A DNA stretch of 64,000 bases from Euglena gracilis (lineage: Eukaryota; Euglenida; Euglenophyceae; Euglenales), in assembly GCA_039621445.1 (NCBI GenBank), contig CP154954.1, positions 18,010,589 to 18,074,588 on the forward strand. The letters are read 5' to 3'. The notes beneath the pieces were generated by a model. The model was given only the letters and a program-made list of their open reading frames with translations, made no database searches and had not been told where the DNA came from. The position numbers and the translations under genes were made by a program. This document shows positions 1 to 10,000 of this stretch, one piece after another (position 1 is the stretch's first letter; each line of letters opens with the position of its first letter).

Positions 1-494
1 TTTTTTTTTTGGTCTGCAATGCTTCTGGATGAATTGCATTGCACTACTCGGGCTACTCGGGGGTGGGTTATTCTACCAAACACAAACAAACTGCAAGTGT
101 CAACTTCAGCCCATGTGGCCAAGCTGGGGCATTTGATTGTGCCCCAGGATTCGGTACAAGGAGGGTGTCACGGCTTAGGGTGGGGGTCGCTGAGCTCTTA
201 TCTCTTTTTGAGTAAGGGCGAAGCTTTCCTCCGGGGGAAAAGGGAGGAGGGTTGAACCCCCTCCCAACCCTGGGTAGGTAATGAAAACCAGTGTATTATC
301 ACCATGACCCTGGACTCGTTCCCGGTATTTTCCCCCCACCCGTGAGCGACTGGATCTTGGCTTCCCAAATGACCTCCGTTGAACCCCCAACTCCCCGCCA
401 GGTCCAAGTCATTCAGCCAAGGGGAGATAAGCCCAAGGTGAGATTTTCCGTCAGAAAAATCGATTTTCCAAAAATATCTCGAGAAAGCGTACAT
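1..494. other. No gene seen; start of window
   Basis: The window opens in a poly-T run. I see no coding or RNA feature here. A loose pair of similar C-rich words (gttgaacccc near 252 and gttgaaccccc near 379) resembles the poly-C cassettes found in the introns further right, but there is no inverted arm to define an element. The stretch ends at the TA target site of the mariner-like element. Confidence 0.5.
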
Positions 495-684
495 TACAGT
501 GTGCCAAAAAAGTTTTTATACCCTAAAGCCAAAAAAGTTTTTATATCCCTCAGACGAAAAAAATAAAAAATGATTTTTTCTTTGGTTAAACATATGCCTT
601 GTGCCATGGGTTGGGGGGCCACAATGGGTGATGGGCAGAGCAAGGTGGCGCCTGCACCATATGCTGCACGCTCCTAAAGGCTGT

Positions 685-880
685 TCAGTAGCGTGTGTGA
701 CCTACTTTGGCCGCCAGCACGGCATGCATGTGGGCAGGCAGGCTTTTGTACAGTTTCAAAACGGAGTCCTGGGGTATCCCCAGGAATGCTTGCCGTATGG
801 CCTCCCAAAAGGAGGTTTCGTTGCTGTACGCCCGCTGACCCAGCCTGCTAACCACTTGCGGCCGAAGGTTTTCAGTCAGT
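685..880 (-). pseudogene. Transposase C-terminal fragment, left-arm copy
   Basis: On the minus strand this is the inverted counterpart of the C-terminal fragment at 2108-2304. It reads a Tc1/mariner-type tail with FWEAIRQAF, a spacer, then a KLYKSLPAHM block and a terminal TRY followed by a stop at 687-685. It has no catalytic residues of its own and no start. It exists because the element is an inverted duplication. Confidence 0.7.
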
Positions 881-1024
881 CTTCTGGTGCACGTGGCGGT
901 TGTTGGTGGTGGGCAGCCCGGGGAAGTGGGGGGGGGGTGGCTGAGCGTATGAGCCAGACCTGACCGGAGCTACAGCAACAAAACTGCTGGAAATACGTCC
1001 CTTGAGCAGTTGTATTCACACGCG

Positions 1025-1172
1025 CGCGCACACACACCCACACCCACACCCACACCCACACCCACACCCACACCCACACCCACACCCACACCCACACCCA
1101 CACCCACACCCACACCCACACCCACACCCACACCCACACCCACACCCACACCCACACCCACACCCACACCCA
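1025..1172. repeat. (CACACC)n microsatellite
   Basis: About 24 tandem CACACC hexamers, introduced by a short CG/CA run. It lies in the left inverted arm of the mariner-like element and is mirrored by the TGTGGG array at 1800-1946. All long open frames here (PTPT, HPHP, VWVW) are microsatellite translations and are not genes. Confidence 0.97.
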
Positions 1173-1406
1173 AACCCACAAACATGTGTGAAGCCGATTT
1201 CAGGAAAAGAATGCCCGTGCAGGTCGGAGCCCCTCTCCACGACCACATTTTCCGGGCCAAATTGGCCAAATCCTGCCTTTCACCAAATATCCCCAATGAC
1301 CAAACTGGCCAATCTCCCCCCACCCTGCCCTGGGCAGGGTTCAGCCAGAAGACTGCACCTTTTCAAGGAATTTTGAGCGACTCCCTCCATTTCATCCATC
1401 CTCGGT

Positions 1407-1600
1407 GTGCCCATCCTGTTCGCCGGTAGATTTCAAATTCTGCTCTTCGGGGCTAGCAAATACCAATTCCAACAAGATGGGGCACCGGTGCACAAAAGCA
1501 GGTCGACACAGGACTGGCTGAACGACAAGGGTGCCAGGTTGTTCAACGACGGGGCCTGGCCACCAACCTCACCTGACCTGAATGTTATTGAATGCAGTCT
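1407..1600 (+). pseudogene. Mariner-like transposase, catalytic fragment (DD37E)
   Basis: The frame contains the conserved FQQDGAPVHKS block followed by SPDLNVIE. The aspartate of QQD and the glutamate of NVIE are separated by exactly 37 residues, which is the DD37E spacing. Classical Tc1 has 34. The first catalytic aspartate and the DNA-binding domain are missing. Homology stops just after NVIE, where the right inverted arm starts. It cannot encode a working transposase in this form. Confidence 0.9.
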
Positions 1601-1797
1601 TCTGGCTGAACCCTGCCCAGGGCAGGGTGGGGGGAGATTGGCCAGTTTGGTCATTGGGGATATTTGGTGAAAGGCAGGATTTGGCCAATTTGGCCCGGAA
1701 AATGTGGTCGTGGAGAGGGGCTCCGACCTGCATGGGCATTCTTTTCCTGAAATCGGCTTCACACATGTTTGTGGGTGTGGGTGGGTGTGAGTGGGGA

Positions 1798-1972
1798 GGT
1801 GGGTGTGGGTGTGGGTGTGGGTGTGGGTGTGGGTGTGGGTGTGGGTGTGGGTGTGGGTGTGGGTGTGGGTGTGGGTGTGGGTGTGGGTGTGGGTGTGGGT
1901 GTGGGTGTGGGTGTGGGTGTGGGTGTGGGTGTGGGTGTGGGTGTGGGGGTGTGTGTGTGTGTGTGTGTGTGA
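1798..1972. repeat. (TGTGGG)n then (GT)n microsatellite
   Basis: This is the mirror of the left-arm CACACC array. The two arrays sit at equivalent places in the inverted arms, so the expansion either predates the inverted duplication or was copied between arms by gene conversion. It separates the catalytic transposase fragment from the C-terminal fragment in the right arm. Confidence 0.95.
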
Positions 1973-2107
1973 ATACAACTGCTCAAGGGACGTATTTCCA
2001 GCAGTTTTGTTGCTGTAGCTCCGGTCAGGTCTGGCTCATACGCTCAGCCACCCCCCCCCCACTTCCCCGGGCTGCCCACCACCAACAACCGCCACGTGCA
2101 CCAGAAG

Positions 2108-2304
2108 ACTGACTGAAAACCTTCGGCCGCAAGTGGTTAGCAGGCTGGGTCAGCGGGCGTACAGCAACGAAACCTCCTTTTGGGAGGCCATACGGCAAGC
2201 ATTCCTGGGGATACCCCAGGACTCCGTTTTGAAACTGTACAAAAGCCTGCCTGCCCACATGCATGCCGTGCTGGCGGCCAAAGGAGGTCACACACGCTAC
2301 TGAA
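2108..2304 (+). pseudogene. Transposase C-terminal fragment, right-arm copy
   Basis: The frame reads LTENLRPQVV, then ETSFWEAIRQAF, then VLKLYKSLPAH and ends with TRY and TGA at 2302-2304. This matches the usual end of Tc1/mariner transposases: an FW.AI helix, a SLP.R/H-like segment and a short tail. About 500 bp of microsatellite and unrelated sequence separate it from the NVIE block at 1594. Whether that gap was ever an intron cannot be told from the sequence. Confidence 0.8.
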
Positions 2305-2590
2305 CAGCCTTTAGGAGCGTGCAGCATATGTTGCAGGCGCCACCTTGCTCTGCCCATCACCCATTGTGGCCCCCCAACCCATGGCACAAGGCATATGTTT
2401 AACCAAAGAAAAAATCATTTTTATTTTTTCGTCTGAGGGGTATAAAAACTTTTTTGGCTTTAGGGTATAAAAACTTTTTTGGCACACTGTATTTCTGAAA
2501 GTGTCTGCCAGACTAAGTGTCCCTCTGGAGACCCTCTATCGCCCCCTTTGTACGCTGTTTTGGCCGCCAATACGCAAGGCCTGTTGTGTG

Positions 2591-2706
2591 GGACAGGGGT
2601 ACATGCACCATAACCACACCCCATGGGCTGGAAGAGGCTTTGGAGCTGGGGGTTGGGTACCACCCACAACAAAATTTGGGGGTGTTAAAATAATTCATGC
2701 CCCTAT
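2591..2706 (+). repeat. Dispersed repeat family 'DR1', copy 1
   Basis: Shares a string of blocks with copies at 3053-3195 and 9604-9745: a CACCATAACCA-type start, CATGGGCTGG, a GGCTTTGG-GCTGGGGGTTGG block, CCACCCACAA, then AAATTTGGGGGTGT followed by AT-rich sequence. The order and spacing are conserved, so these are copies of one non-coding repeat. No terminal inverted repeat or target duplication was found. Confidence 0.7.
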
Positions 2707-2800
2707 TATACAAATATATGTATTATTTCAAATATTATTACAAAATATATGCGCACACATGTATATGTATAATATATATATATATATGATATACACATAA
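2700..2800. repeat. AT-rich microsatellite
   Basis: TATATG/TATATA-rich low-complexity run directly after DR1 copy 1. No coding content. Confidence 0.85.
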
Positions 2801-3052
2801 TTAATGCCCCTACTGCCCATCAAGAACTTGATTTTTGACCCCCAAAAGCAGCCCCCCCCCCAAAAACCTCGCAGGTGGAGAGGGCAGTGGCAGTGCAGGG
2901 AAGGTGACCATTTCGGGCAATTTTGGGCTTTTTCGGCCATTTTTTTTTTGCCCAAAATGGTCACCTTCCCCAAGTGCCCTCTCCGCCTGCATTGACAGGG
3001 GTTACCATCATGCGTTGTCCAAAGGTGGGTCCAAGGCTACCCACCCCAGTAT

Positions 3053-3195
3053 GCAGCAGAGCTGGCTGGGGCACTGATGCGTGGGGCAGGGGCGTGCCAG
3101 TGTGCATACACCATCACCATACCCGATAGAGGCTTTGAGGCTGGGGGTTGCGCACCACCCACAAGATTTGGGAGTGTACAAATAATTAATGTCCC
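3053..3195 (+). repeat. Dispersed repeat family 'DR1', copy 2
   Basis: Begins with GCAGCAGAGCTGG and TGGGGCACT, which are also at the start of copy 3, then runs through the CACCATCACCA, GAGGCTTTG, GCTGGGGGTTG and CACCCACAAGATTTGGG blocks. Like copy 1 it ends in an AAATAATTAATG-type AT-rich stretch. Confidence 0.7.
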
Positions 3196-3560
3196 CATGG
3201 CATCTCGAAAATGCAACAAAAATCAAACTAAATGTCCGGCAACAAAAAAGCTGAAGCCCTTTGAATGTCCCTCCAACATTTTTGGCCTTTATGCCCAGTT
3301 TTGGCATTTGCGGGGTTTTGGGTTGGTTTTTGGGTTCAGAAAATGGATGCTTTCAAAATGTCTCGAAATGAAGCAAAATCAAAGGAAGTGTCCGTTGGCA
3401 TAAAACAATGGCCTTTGGAACGGCCAATCTGATGGCTTTTTGATTTCCTTGGTACTCTGTGGCCAGCCCGAGATATTGCCATTTTTAATGCACACTTGGC
3501 CTTTTCTTGAACGACATTTTCAAAATATACCCAAAATGGTGGACAATCAAAGGACATCCC
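3196..3560. repeat. Two diverged copies of a ~155-bp unit
   Basis: Similar word order occurs near 3205-3270 and 3358-3420: a TCTCGAAAATG/TCTCGAAATG start, CAAAAATCAAA, a GTCC-GGCA block and then A-rich sequence. The region is otherwise low complexity with no credible gene. Confidence 0.45.
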
Positions 3561-4013
3561 TGAGGATCTAAAATCCAGCCCTTGGGACCCTCCATCACCC
3601 GGGATAGCCCCAGGGCCAGCCGTGCGCCTGGCCCCAACTTCCCCTAATAAGCCCTATCTCATGGCATTTTGGTTCCCCGCAACTGAACTGGGCGCCAGAT
3701 CAGAAGGCAGGCTGCCGGGCCGGGCTGGGCTGGGACACCGGGCCATGGGGCTGCCGGACTGCCGGCGGACCACTGGTCCGCCAGCAGCCACATGCCTCAG
3801 ACATTTGCTACCTGGCACCATCAGACAGGTGAAGGGCTCAACACAAAACCTGGTGACCCTCCCCTCACCGCAGGTGGGAGCACTGGACCAGAAGGGGGGG
3901 TCCGACCCCCCACCTGCCTTTACACTGAAAGCTCAGAGTCTACTCTGCCGGCTGATGGAAGAGAGTCCATCCCCAAGCCCTGGGGGAGGCAGCTGCCGTT
4001 CCTCAGCCCGCAG
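3561..4013. other. GC-rich stretch upstream of first PLD exon recognised
   Basis: No PLD homology could be read here. The upstream PLD exons, including the one with the first HKD motif, are expected 5' of position 4014. None was found in this stretch or further left. A WHHQT peptide near 3815 resembles part of an HKD box but lacks the surrounding conserved residues, so it is not called. Confidence 0.4.
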
Positions 4014-4098
4014 GAGCACGTCCACCCGGTGTTCGGAGCGTGGACCTGCCAGATGTTCCGCTCCATCGACAGCTTCAGCGTCGATCTGCCAGGGCGAG
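4014..4098 (+). CDS. PLD exon a
   Basis: Follows a CCTCAGCCCGCAG acceptor and ends before GTGTGAG. It encodes [10 protein letters not shown] then [16 protein letters not shown] is the conserved block that precedes the second half of plant PLDs. It ends in phase 1, matching the GG with which exon b begins. Confidence 0.85.
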
Positions 4099-7000
4099 GT
4101 GTGAGGGGGTCCTCCATCCCTCCAACCTGGCCGGGCGGGTATGCACTCTTCATGGGTTCACGCATCTGACTTCCCTTGGTGAAGCATGCTCTTTTGTTTC
4201 AGGCCAATCTGTTAATTTATGGTGAGGTTGTAGGCCCGATTCCAGTCCCCTTTCCCATCACCCACACACCCACACAATCTTCTTCTGGTTGTGGCTTGTA
4301 TGTAGTCCCTGGAGACTTTACTTCACACCCTGGGTTTGGTGAAATTGTCGCTGCCAAAATTTCTTGGCACAGACGTTGTATTTTTCAAGGAATAATTCTC
4401 AGGGTGGCAAGATGGCAATCCCCAGGCCATGTTCAGGTTTGATATAAGGCCAAATGTGGGGCTCCCAAACCCTCCCTCCCAAAATGAGGCCCCCCCAAAT
4501 GGAACAGGTGAGATGTCGGTCAATGTGCACAGATGCAAAAAGGCATGGCCATTCTTTGTTGCAAATGAATAAATGAATGTGAACCCCCCCCTCTTCCAAT
4601 GACGTCTGTCTAGTTAGTTTGTTACCATTTATCACAACACAAATATCCATTCAACCCATGCACAATGAATGACCCCCATCCAGGCCGTCTAGATGGTCGC
4701 TGTGGCGTTCATTGGGCTTGGGGGAATGAATGAATGAATGAATGAGTTGTACAACGATATGGCGCATCATATAATGATAAGGCATGAGGCTTAAAACATT
4801 TGCTGGAAACATCCACTCTTTTTGGTGTGCATTGCATCCTTCTATTTTTTCACCCATTTTTATTGCACAATGTTCAGGATTGTAAACTGGATTTGGACAC
4901 TCACCGGCTATTTGGCAAAGAATTGATCATTTTCAGGGGAGCTTAAATCGCGAGCGTTCATGGGATGAGGGTACATCATATTCCATCAAAATAACCCCAC
5001 ACCATAAAGCTGCAGGCACAAGGTAAAAACCCGGACGCACCACATACGCCAGCCACGGCCGTAGGGGTGGAGCGCAGCATCTACCAGGCCTACCTGCACC
5101 AGATCCGCCGGGCAGAGGACTTCATCTACATCGAGAACCAAAGCCATGCGATCGCATGGAAGCACCTCCTGCATAGAACGGCCAAACGTCCCAGCGTTGA
5201 GGAGGGAGCTGCGGCTTGCTGTTTTTTTTTGCTGCTGCCGATTGCGCTGTCCACGGTATTGGCTTCGCTGCTGCCCACGGTTCTGATGCTGGTGGATTCG
5301 AGTGACGGTGGGCATCGTGTCGATTGGTGTTGGCCTGTCGCTGCCGCTGCCGTGGTTGTCGCGTGGCCCGGGCAGCGATCGCCTGCCTGGTACTTCCTGG
5401 GCTCCAGCCAGGAGTGGGAGGGCTTTGATGAGAAGCGTGACAACGTGGAGTGCAAGCACCGGTAGGTGCCCTGCTAACCCAACAGTCATTTTCATGGGCC
5501 GAAGTGTTATTTGTGCCTGGTGCATCATATAGAAAAGCGCCAGTTGTAACTCTCGGCGATCCCCCCAAATTTGGGCCCTCCTCATTTCGCTTAACCCCCC
5601 TGAATAATTATCCCCCCCCCCTGAAAAATAGCCCCCCCCCCCAAATGGCCCCCTCCAGCGATTTTACATAAAAATCCGAATAATACCCCCCCCCCCATGG
5701 ATGCCTTGAGCTTGAACGTTGTGACTGTTTTGCCACCTGGACACACAAAACTGCCAATTTTTTCTGAAACATTTTTTTGCGCAAAAAACAACCATTTTGA
5801 CAGGAGGGTCCTAAAAGGTCATTTTTGGGGAAAATGGCCATTTTGAGAGCATTTTGCAGGGGGCTCATTTTCCGACGCAAAAATCCAAAAAAGAGCCCCC
5901 CCCCCCGAGGTTTTAACCGAATGTCCGAATAATAGCCCCATGGCGCTATTATCCGGGGGGGTTTAACTGGGGTTTAACAGACGAGCGGTTTAACAGACAG
6001 ACAAGAAGCCTTAAAGTTAGTAAGCAAGCCTTAGTTGCCCCTTAGTGCAACTAAGGGGGACTACGCATGCCGTGGGGCCACGTGCTCACGTGGCAGCCAG
6101 AAGCGGTGGCCACACACTATTTGTGACAATTTTGGGTGGTGTGGGACAGTGGTGGGAACGTCGCCAAAGCGAGGGTGCCCAAGGCCCTGAAAAGCCGTCG
6201 CTTTGGTGTCCGGGGCCCCAGAGGGTCTTGACTAGCCCACCCGGGTACCCCTGGTGGCCTTGAACAACCCGGCCCACCCCTGTGGCTGGAAGGAAAAATG
6301 GGGGGAGCGAGGACAAGAGGAACCCCCATGGAGACCAGCAGCTGAAAACGCGACTCCAATTCCTCTGTAGGGGGGCATGGCGCTTCGTGCAACCGCCCGG
6401 GGGATATGGCAGGGGGCCCTTTGGGCTTGCCGGCGCAATGGGACCCCTAGGACTCGTAGCACCCTCGAGCAACCCAACCCCAAAGGGGAAGCCAGCAGAG
6501 AGGAACCCACCTGTGAGGCAGCGGACCGCCCAACCCAACCGCAGACAGGGCATGGAGCATGGGTACCAGTATATAAGGGAACTACTGGTGCCTAGCAGCA
6601 GACCACCCACCCGCCACCTCCCCAACGCCGAGACTGGTGACCCGGGTTTACCGAAGCCGCGGGACCGTGAGGCCACATTGGAGTTTTTCAAGTCATGGAG
6701 TTGTGCCTGCACCATGCATCCCCCACACAAAGGTGGGAAGAGGGCAGGAGGCAAAAGCAGCACTGGGGTGCAAGGGTGCAGACCCACACATTGACCACAC
6801 AACGTGAGTGTATGTCCCTACAGAGTTGTTCACCCGACCAGGGGGAGCACCACAAGAGCACTGGTGCAAGGGTCCCTGGCCATTCACCACACAGCAAACT
6901 GGGCCAGAGGCGAAGTTAGCGCCGGCCATAAACAGACAACTAAGTGCAACTAAGGGGGGTTTGACTGGGGGGGGGGGAGGTAGGCTGCAAGTTTATGCCA

Positions 7001-10000
7001 TTTGTTCCATCAAAATATATTTCATTCCGTGTATCTTTATCTGCGCATCACCACATTCCTTTTTTCGGAAAATATTTCTGTTATTCTTGCCCATCATCCA
7101 ACCATATTCTGGCATTGGGGTTTTCAAATATTTGACCAGTCCGCCATGCTGAATGCATTTCGTGCTGTGCCAGGGAATGCCTGCAATCGCTTCATCAACG
7201 TTTTCACACCCTTTTTACTTCCATCGATGACAATGTCCCCCCGTCCACAGCATCCCGGCAGAGCTGGTGGCAAAGATCGTTTCGAAGATTCACGCAGGGC
7301 AACGCTTTGCCGTGTACGTTGTCCTTCCGATGCACCCGGAAGGTTCGGCTCCCCAAGTGTTTCTAGACTGCTGAAGAGGAGGGGGGTTACAGTTGAATGG
7401 CTATTCATTGCCATCTGTGGCCCAAGTGTTCTTGAGGGATCTCGAATCTCACGGATCAGCTTGTTTTCAACACAAGTTCCAATACAAGTAACCCAAGTGA
7501 GGGATAGCAAAAGCAACGAACACCTTGCCAGGCGGGAGACTCGGTGCATGAGCAGCCCCTTTCCTGCTGGGAGGCAATATTCAGGGATCCAGGGAATCAG
7601 AGGTGATAGTGGTGTTTGTCGGATTGTTTTTTTTGGCTTTCGGTTTTGGAGAATGTTGCCATTTTTTCGCCTGTGTGCGTCATGTGTGTGTTTTCAGGGA
7701 CTTTTTGTGCAAGGTTTTTTGCGGAGTTTTGTTGTGAAGCAGGGCGTAGCTTAAGAAAATTTGACCCCCCAGGGGTGGGGTCCAGCTGGAAAATTTGGGC
7801 TGGCTGGATAAAGGCTGCTGGCTGACCCCCCTCCACCCATAGGGGTCCCGGGCCGGAGCTTGGCCCGACCCGGGTCGAACTGGGTTACCAAAAAAAATCC
7901 AAATTGCAAAAAAATGTCCAAAAAACTGTCAATTATGGGAAAATCAAAATTTTGACCTCAAATTTGCCCTGGCCAGCCCTTTTCCGACACATTTTTTGGC
8001 CCATTTTTTGCACCCCTGAAAGCAAAAATCCATTACTGTCCAGCCGCCCAAAGGGAGGCTGGAAATAAATAGAACTCGTTAGGGGGGGGTCCCGAGCTGG
8101 AAAAAGGTTGCTGGCTGGAAAAAGGTTGCTGGCTGGCTGGACCCCCAGGGTCGTTAAAAAGCACCCTGTTGTGAAGTGAATTTGACTCCGCCAATCTTTG
8201 CATTTGGGCAGCCCTTTGATTCACGCAGCAGGCACTGCCCCCAATCTAAAAATTTATAAGAATATGATAATATGGAATATATATAATTTATATATTACAA
8301 AATATATATTATATGCAGTATATATATATATCACATATAATATATATTATATATTTAGCACAATATATATATATATATATATATTATAATAAAACAAAGT
8401 ATATTATAATAAAACAATGTATATATTTAACACAATTTTTTTTCCTTTATGAATATAGATATAACGTATATATGTATACATAAATGTATACATATATATT
8501 ATGTCGATGAATTGCCCCCCCCCCCCCCCCCGTCCTTGGCCTGATCTCGTCGCCCCCCCCCCCAGGCATCCCCGAGGAGGCTGCAGTGCAGGCCATCCTG
8601 CAGTGGCAGTACAAGACCGTGTCGTTCATGTACCGCCGCATCGCTGCGGCCCTGCAACAGTGTGGCCCCCCGGTGTGTCCGCCACCCCCTCCGATGCTGC
8701 ATTCATCGGGTGCTGTTTGAATCCCCTCGAACACAACCCGTGTCCTGATTGCCCAAGCAAAGAAACAAGGAGAACCTCCCCAAAGTAAAGTAAAGGAGAA
8801 GTAAACAAGTGAAGGAGAACCTGACCCCCAAGGTGAACTTTCCAACCTGGAGCTTTTTTTTGAAAATCGCTAAACTGTCCAATTTCAGGCACAAAAAATT
8901 GAAATTATGATTTCTTTTATGATGAAGAATGATGTTGAATCTCAATGGGTACCAATTTATGTGTGGCGAGAAGCAACAAAAGCGCTTTTTTTGCGGTGGG
9001 GTTGGTCAACAAAGACACAACGAGGTCACTCCAAAAAAAGACTGGATGTTTCCAAAAATAGTTTCAAAAATAAGATGTGGGGCTTATTATTACATTTTAA
9101 TTCATTTTATTAATCATCTATTGTTTGTTTCTCTTTTTTTTTTTTTTTTTTTTTTTTGTTTTTTTTCTTTTTTTTTTTTTTTTTTTTGTTTTTTCTTCTT
9201 TTTTTGGTTTTTTTTTTCAGCAGCACCCAGCTGGTTTTCACCAATCACCAAAGCAGCCCTGCAATTCTGCAGCCGTGACAGATGCCTCTATTAATTTTGA
9301 TTTCAAGTTGTTTCCTTTCCTTGTTGTTTCTGCATCGAAGGATGACCAGGGTTTGATATAAGGACAGCGTCCCCCTTAACCTGCCAAAGGGTTGCAAAAA
9401 AAGTGACCAAAGTCATTTTGGGGGGCTCATTCGGTGGGGACAATTTTTTTGGATAGTGCTTGGAGCCAGGCTGAAAATCGGTCGCTTTGGCCATGCCTCA
9501 GTTCAGTCAGGGGCATTTCAAATAGTAAGAGCGAACTCACACTTTCATGCTTGCTCTTATATTTCGCTCTTACTAAACTGGCCTTGGTTTTGCACAGCGC
9601 GCTGCAGCAGAGCTGGTTGGGGCACTCTGTGTGGCTGTGTATGCACACACACGACCACCAAAGCCCATGGGCTGGCGGAGGTTTTGGGGCTTGGGTTTGG
9701 TGCCGCCCACAAAATTTCGGGGTGTACAGTTCATCGATGCTTTTACCGCAGGCATTGTTTTGAAATTAGACCTGCAGTTTTGGGGCATTGTTTGACATTA
9801 CACCCGCACTTTCGGGGACAATCTTCTTGACTCACGTTTCGGGTTTCAGGACGCACGACCCTAGGGCAGAACGGGAATCGGCCAAACAGCCAGGGTGGGG
9901 GGGTGGGGGGGTCGACCCCCCCCCACCTCCTCCTGTTTCGGGGAGCACCAATTTTCGACCCCCAAAATTTTTTCCCGGCGCATTCGGCGCCGGGTGGATT

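Larger units (their letters stand above)
497..2489 (+). mobile_element. Tc1/mariner-like foldback element (DD37E type)
   Basis: Termini CAGTGTGCC and GGCACACTG lie directly between two TA dinucleotides (495-496 and 2490-2491), the TA target duplication of Tc1/mariner elements. Almost the whole element is an inverted repeat: 497-1357 pairs with about 1590-2489 (arms of about 861 and 900 bp), leaving a 232-bp centre. The centre holds the middle and third catalytic residues of a transposase, and each arm holds a copy of the transposase C-terminus. Each arm also contains a long CACACC/TGTGGG microsatellite. The transposase is not intact, so the element is non-autonomous as it stands. The arrangement looks like a partial inverted duplication of a once complete element (inference). 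Confidence 0.93.
5462..7250 (+). other. PLD intron 2
   Basis: GT-AG intron of 1,789 bp ending CCGTCCACAG. It holds the AATAAT/poly-C cassette (5541-5965) and the LTR-like insertion (6060-6940). Confidence 0.85.
7343..8565 (+). other. PLD intron 3
   Basis: GT-AG intron of 1,223 bp. It contains a cassette at 7766-8152 and AT microsatellites (8245-8505), and ends in a pure C-run acceptor (C11 then AG). Confidence 0.85.

Noticed and set aside
876-2018. Long open frames encoding PT, HP, VW or GC dipeptide repeats
   Set aside because: They are translations of the CACACC/TGTGGG microsatellites in all frames, not genes.
3780-3835. WHHQT peptide as the first PLD HKD motif
   Set aside because: The Lys and Asp of H-x-K-x4-D are not in place and flanking plant PLD residues are absent.
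5122-5585. Minus-strand open frames over the PLD exon b insert (Q/R-rich)
   Set aside because: They mirror a GC-rich, CAG-like stretch; the + strand holds clear PLD exons on both sides in one frame.
9125-9361. Phenylalanine-rich open frame
   Set aside because: It is the poly-T tract of PLD intron 4.
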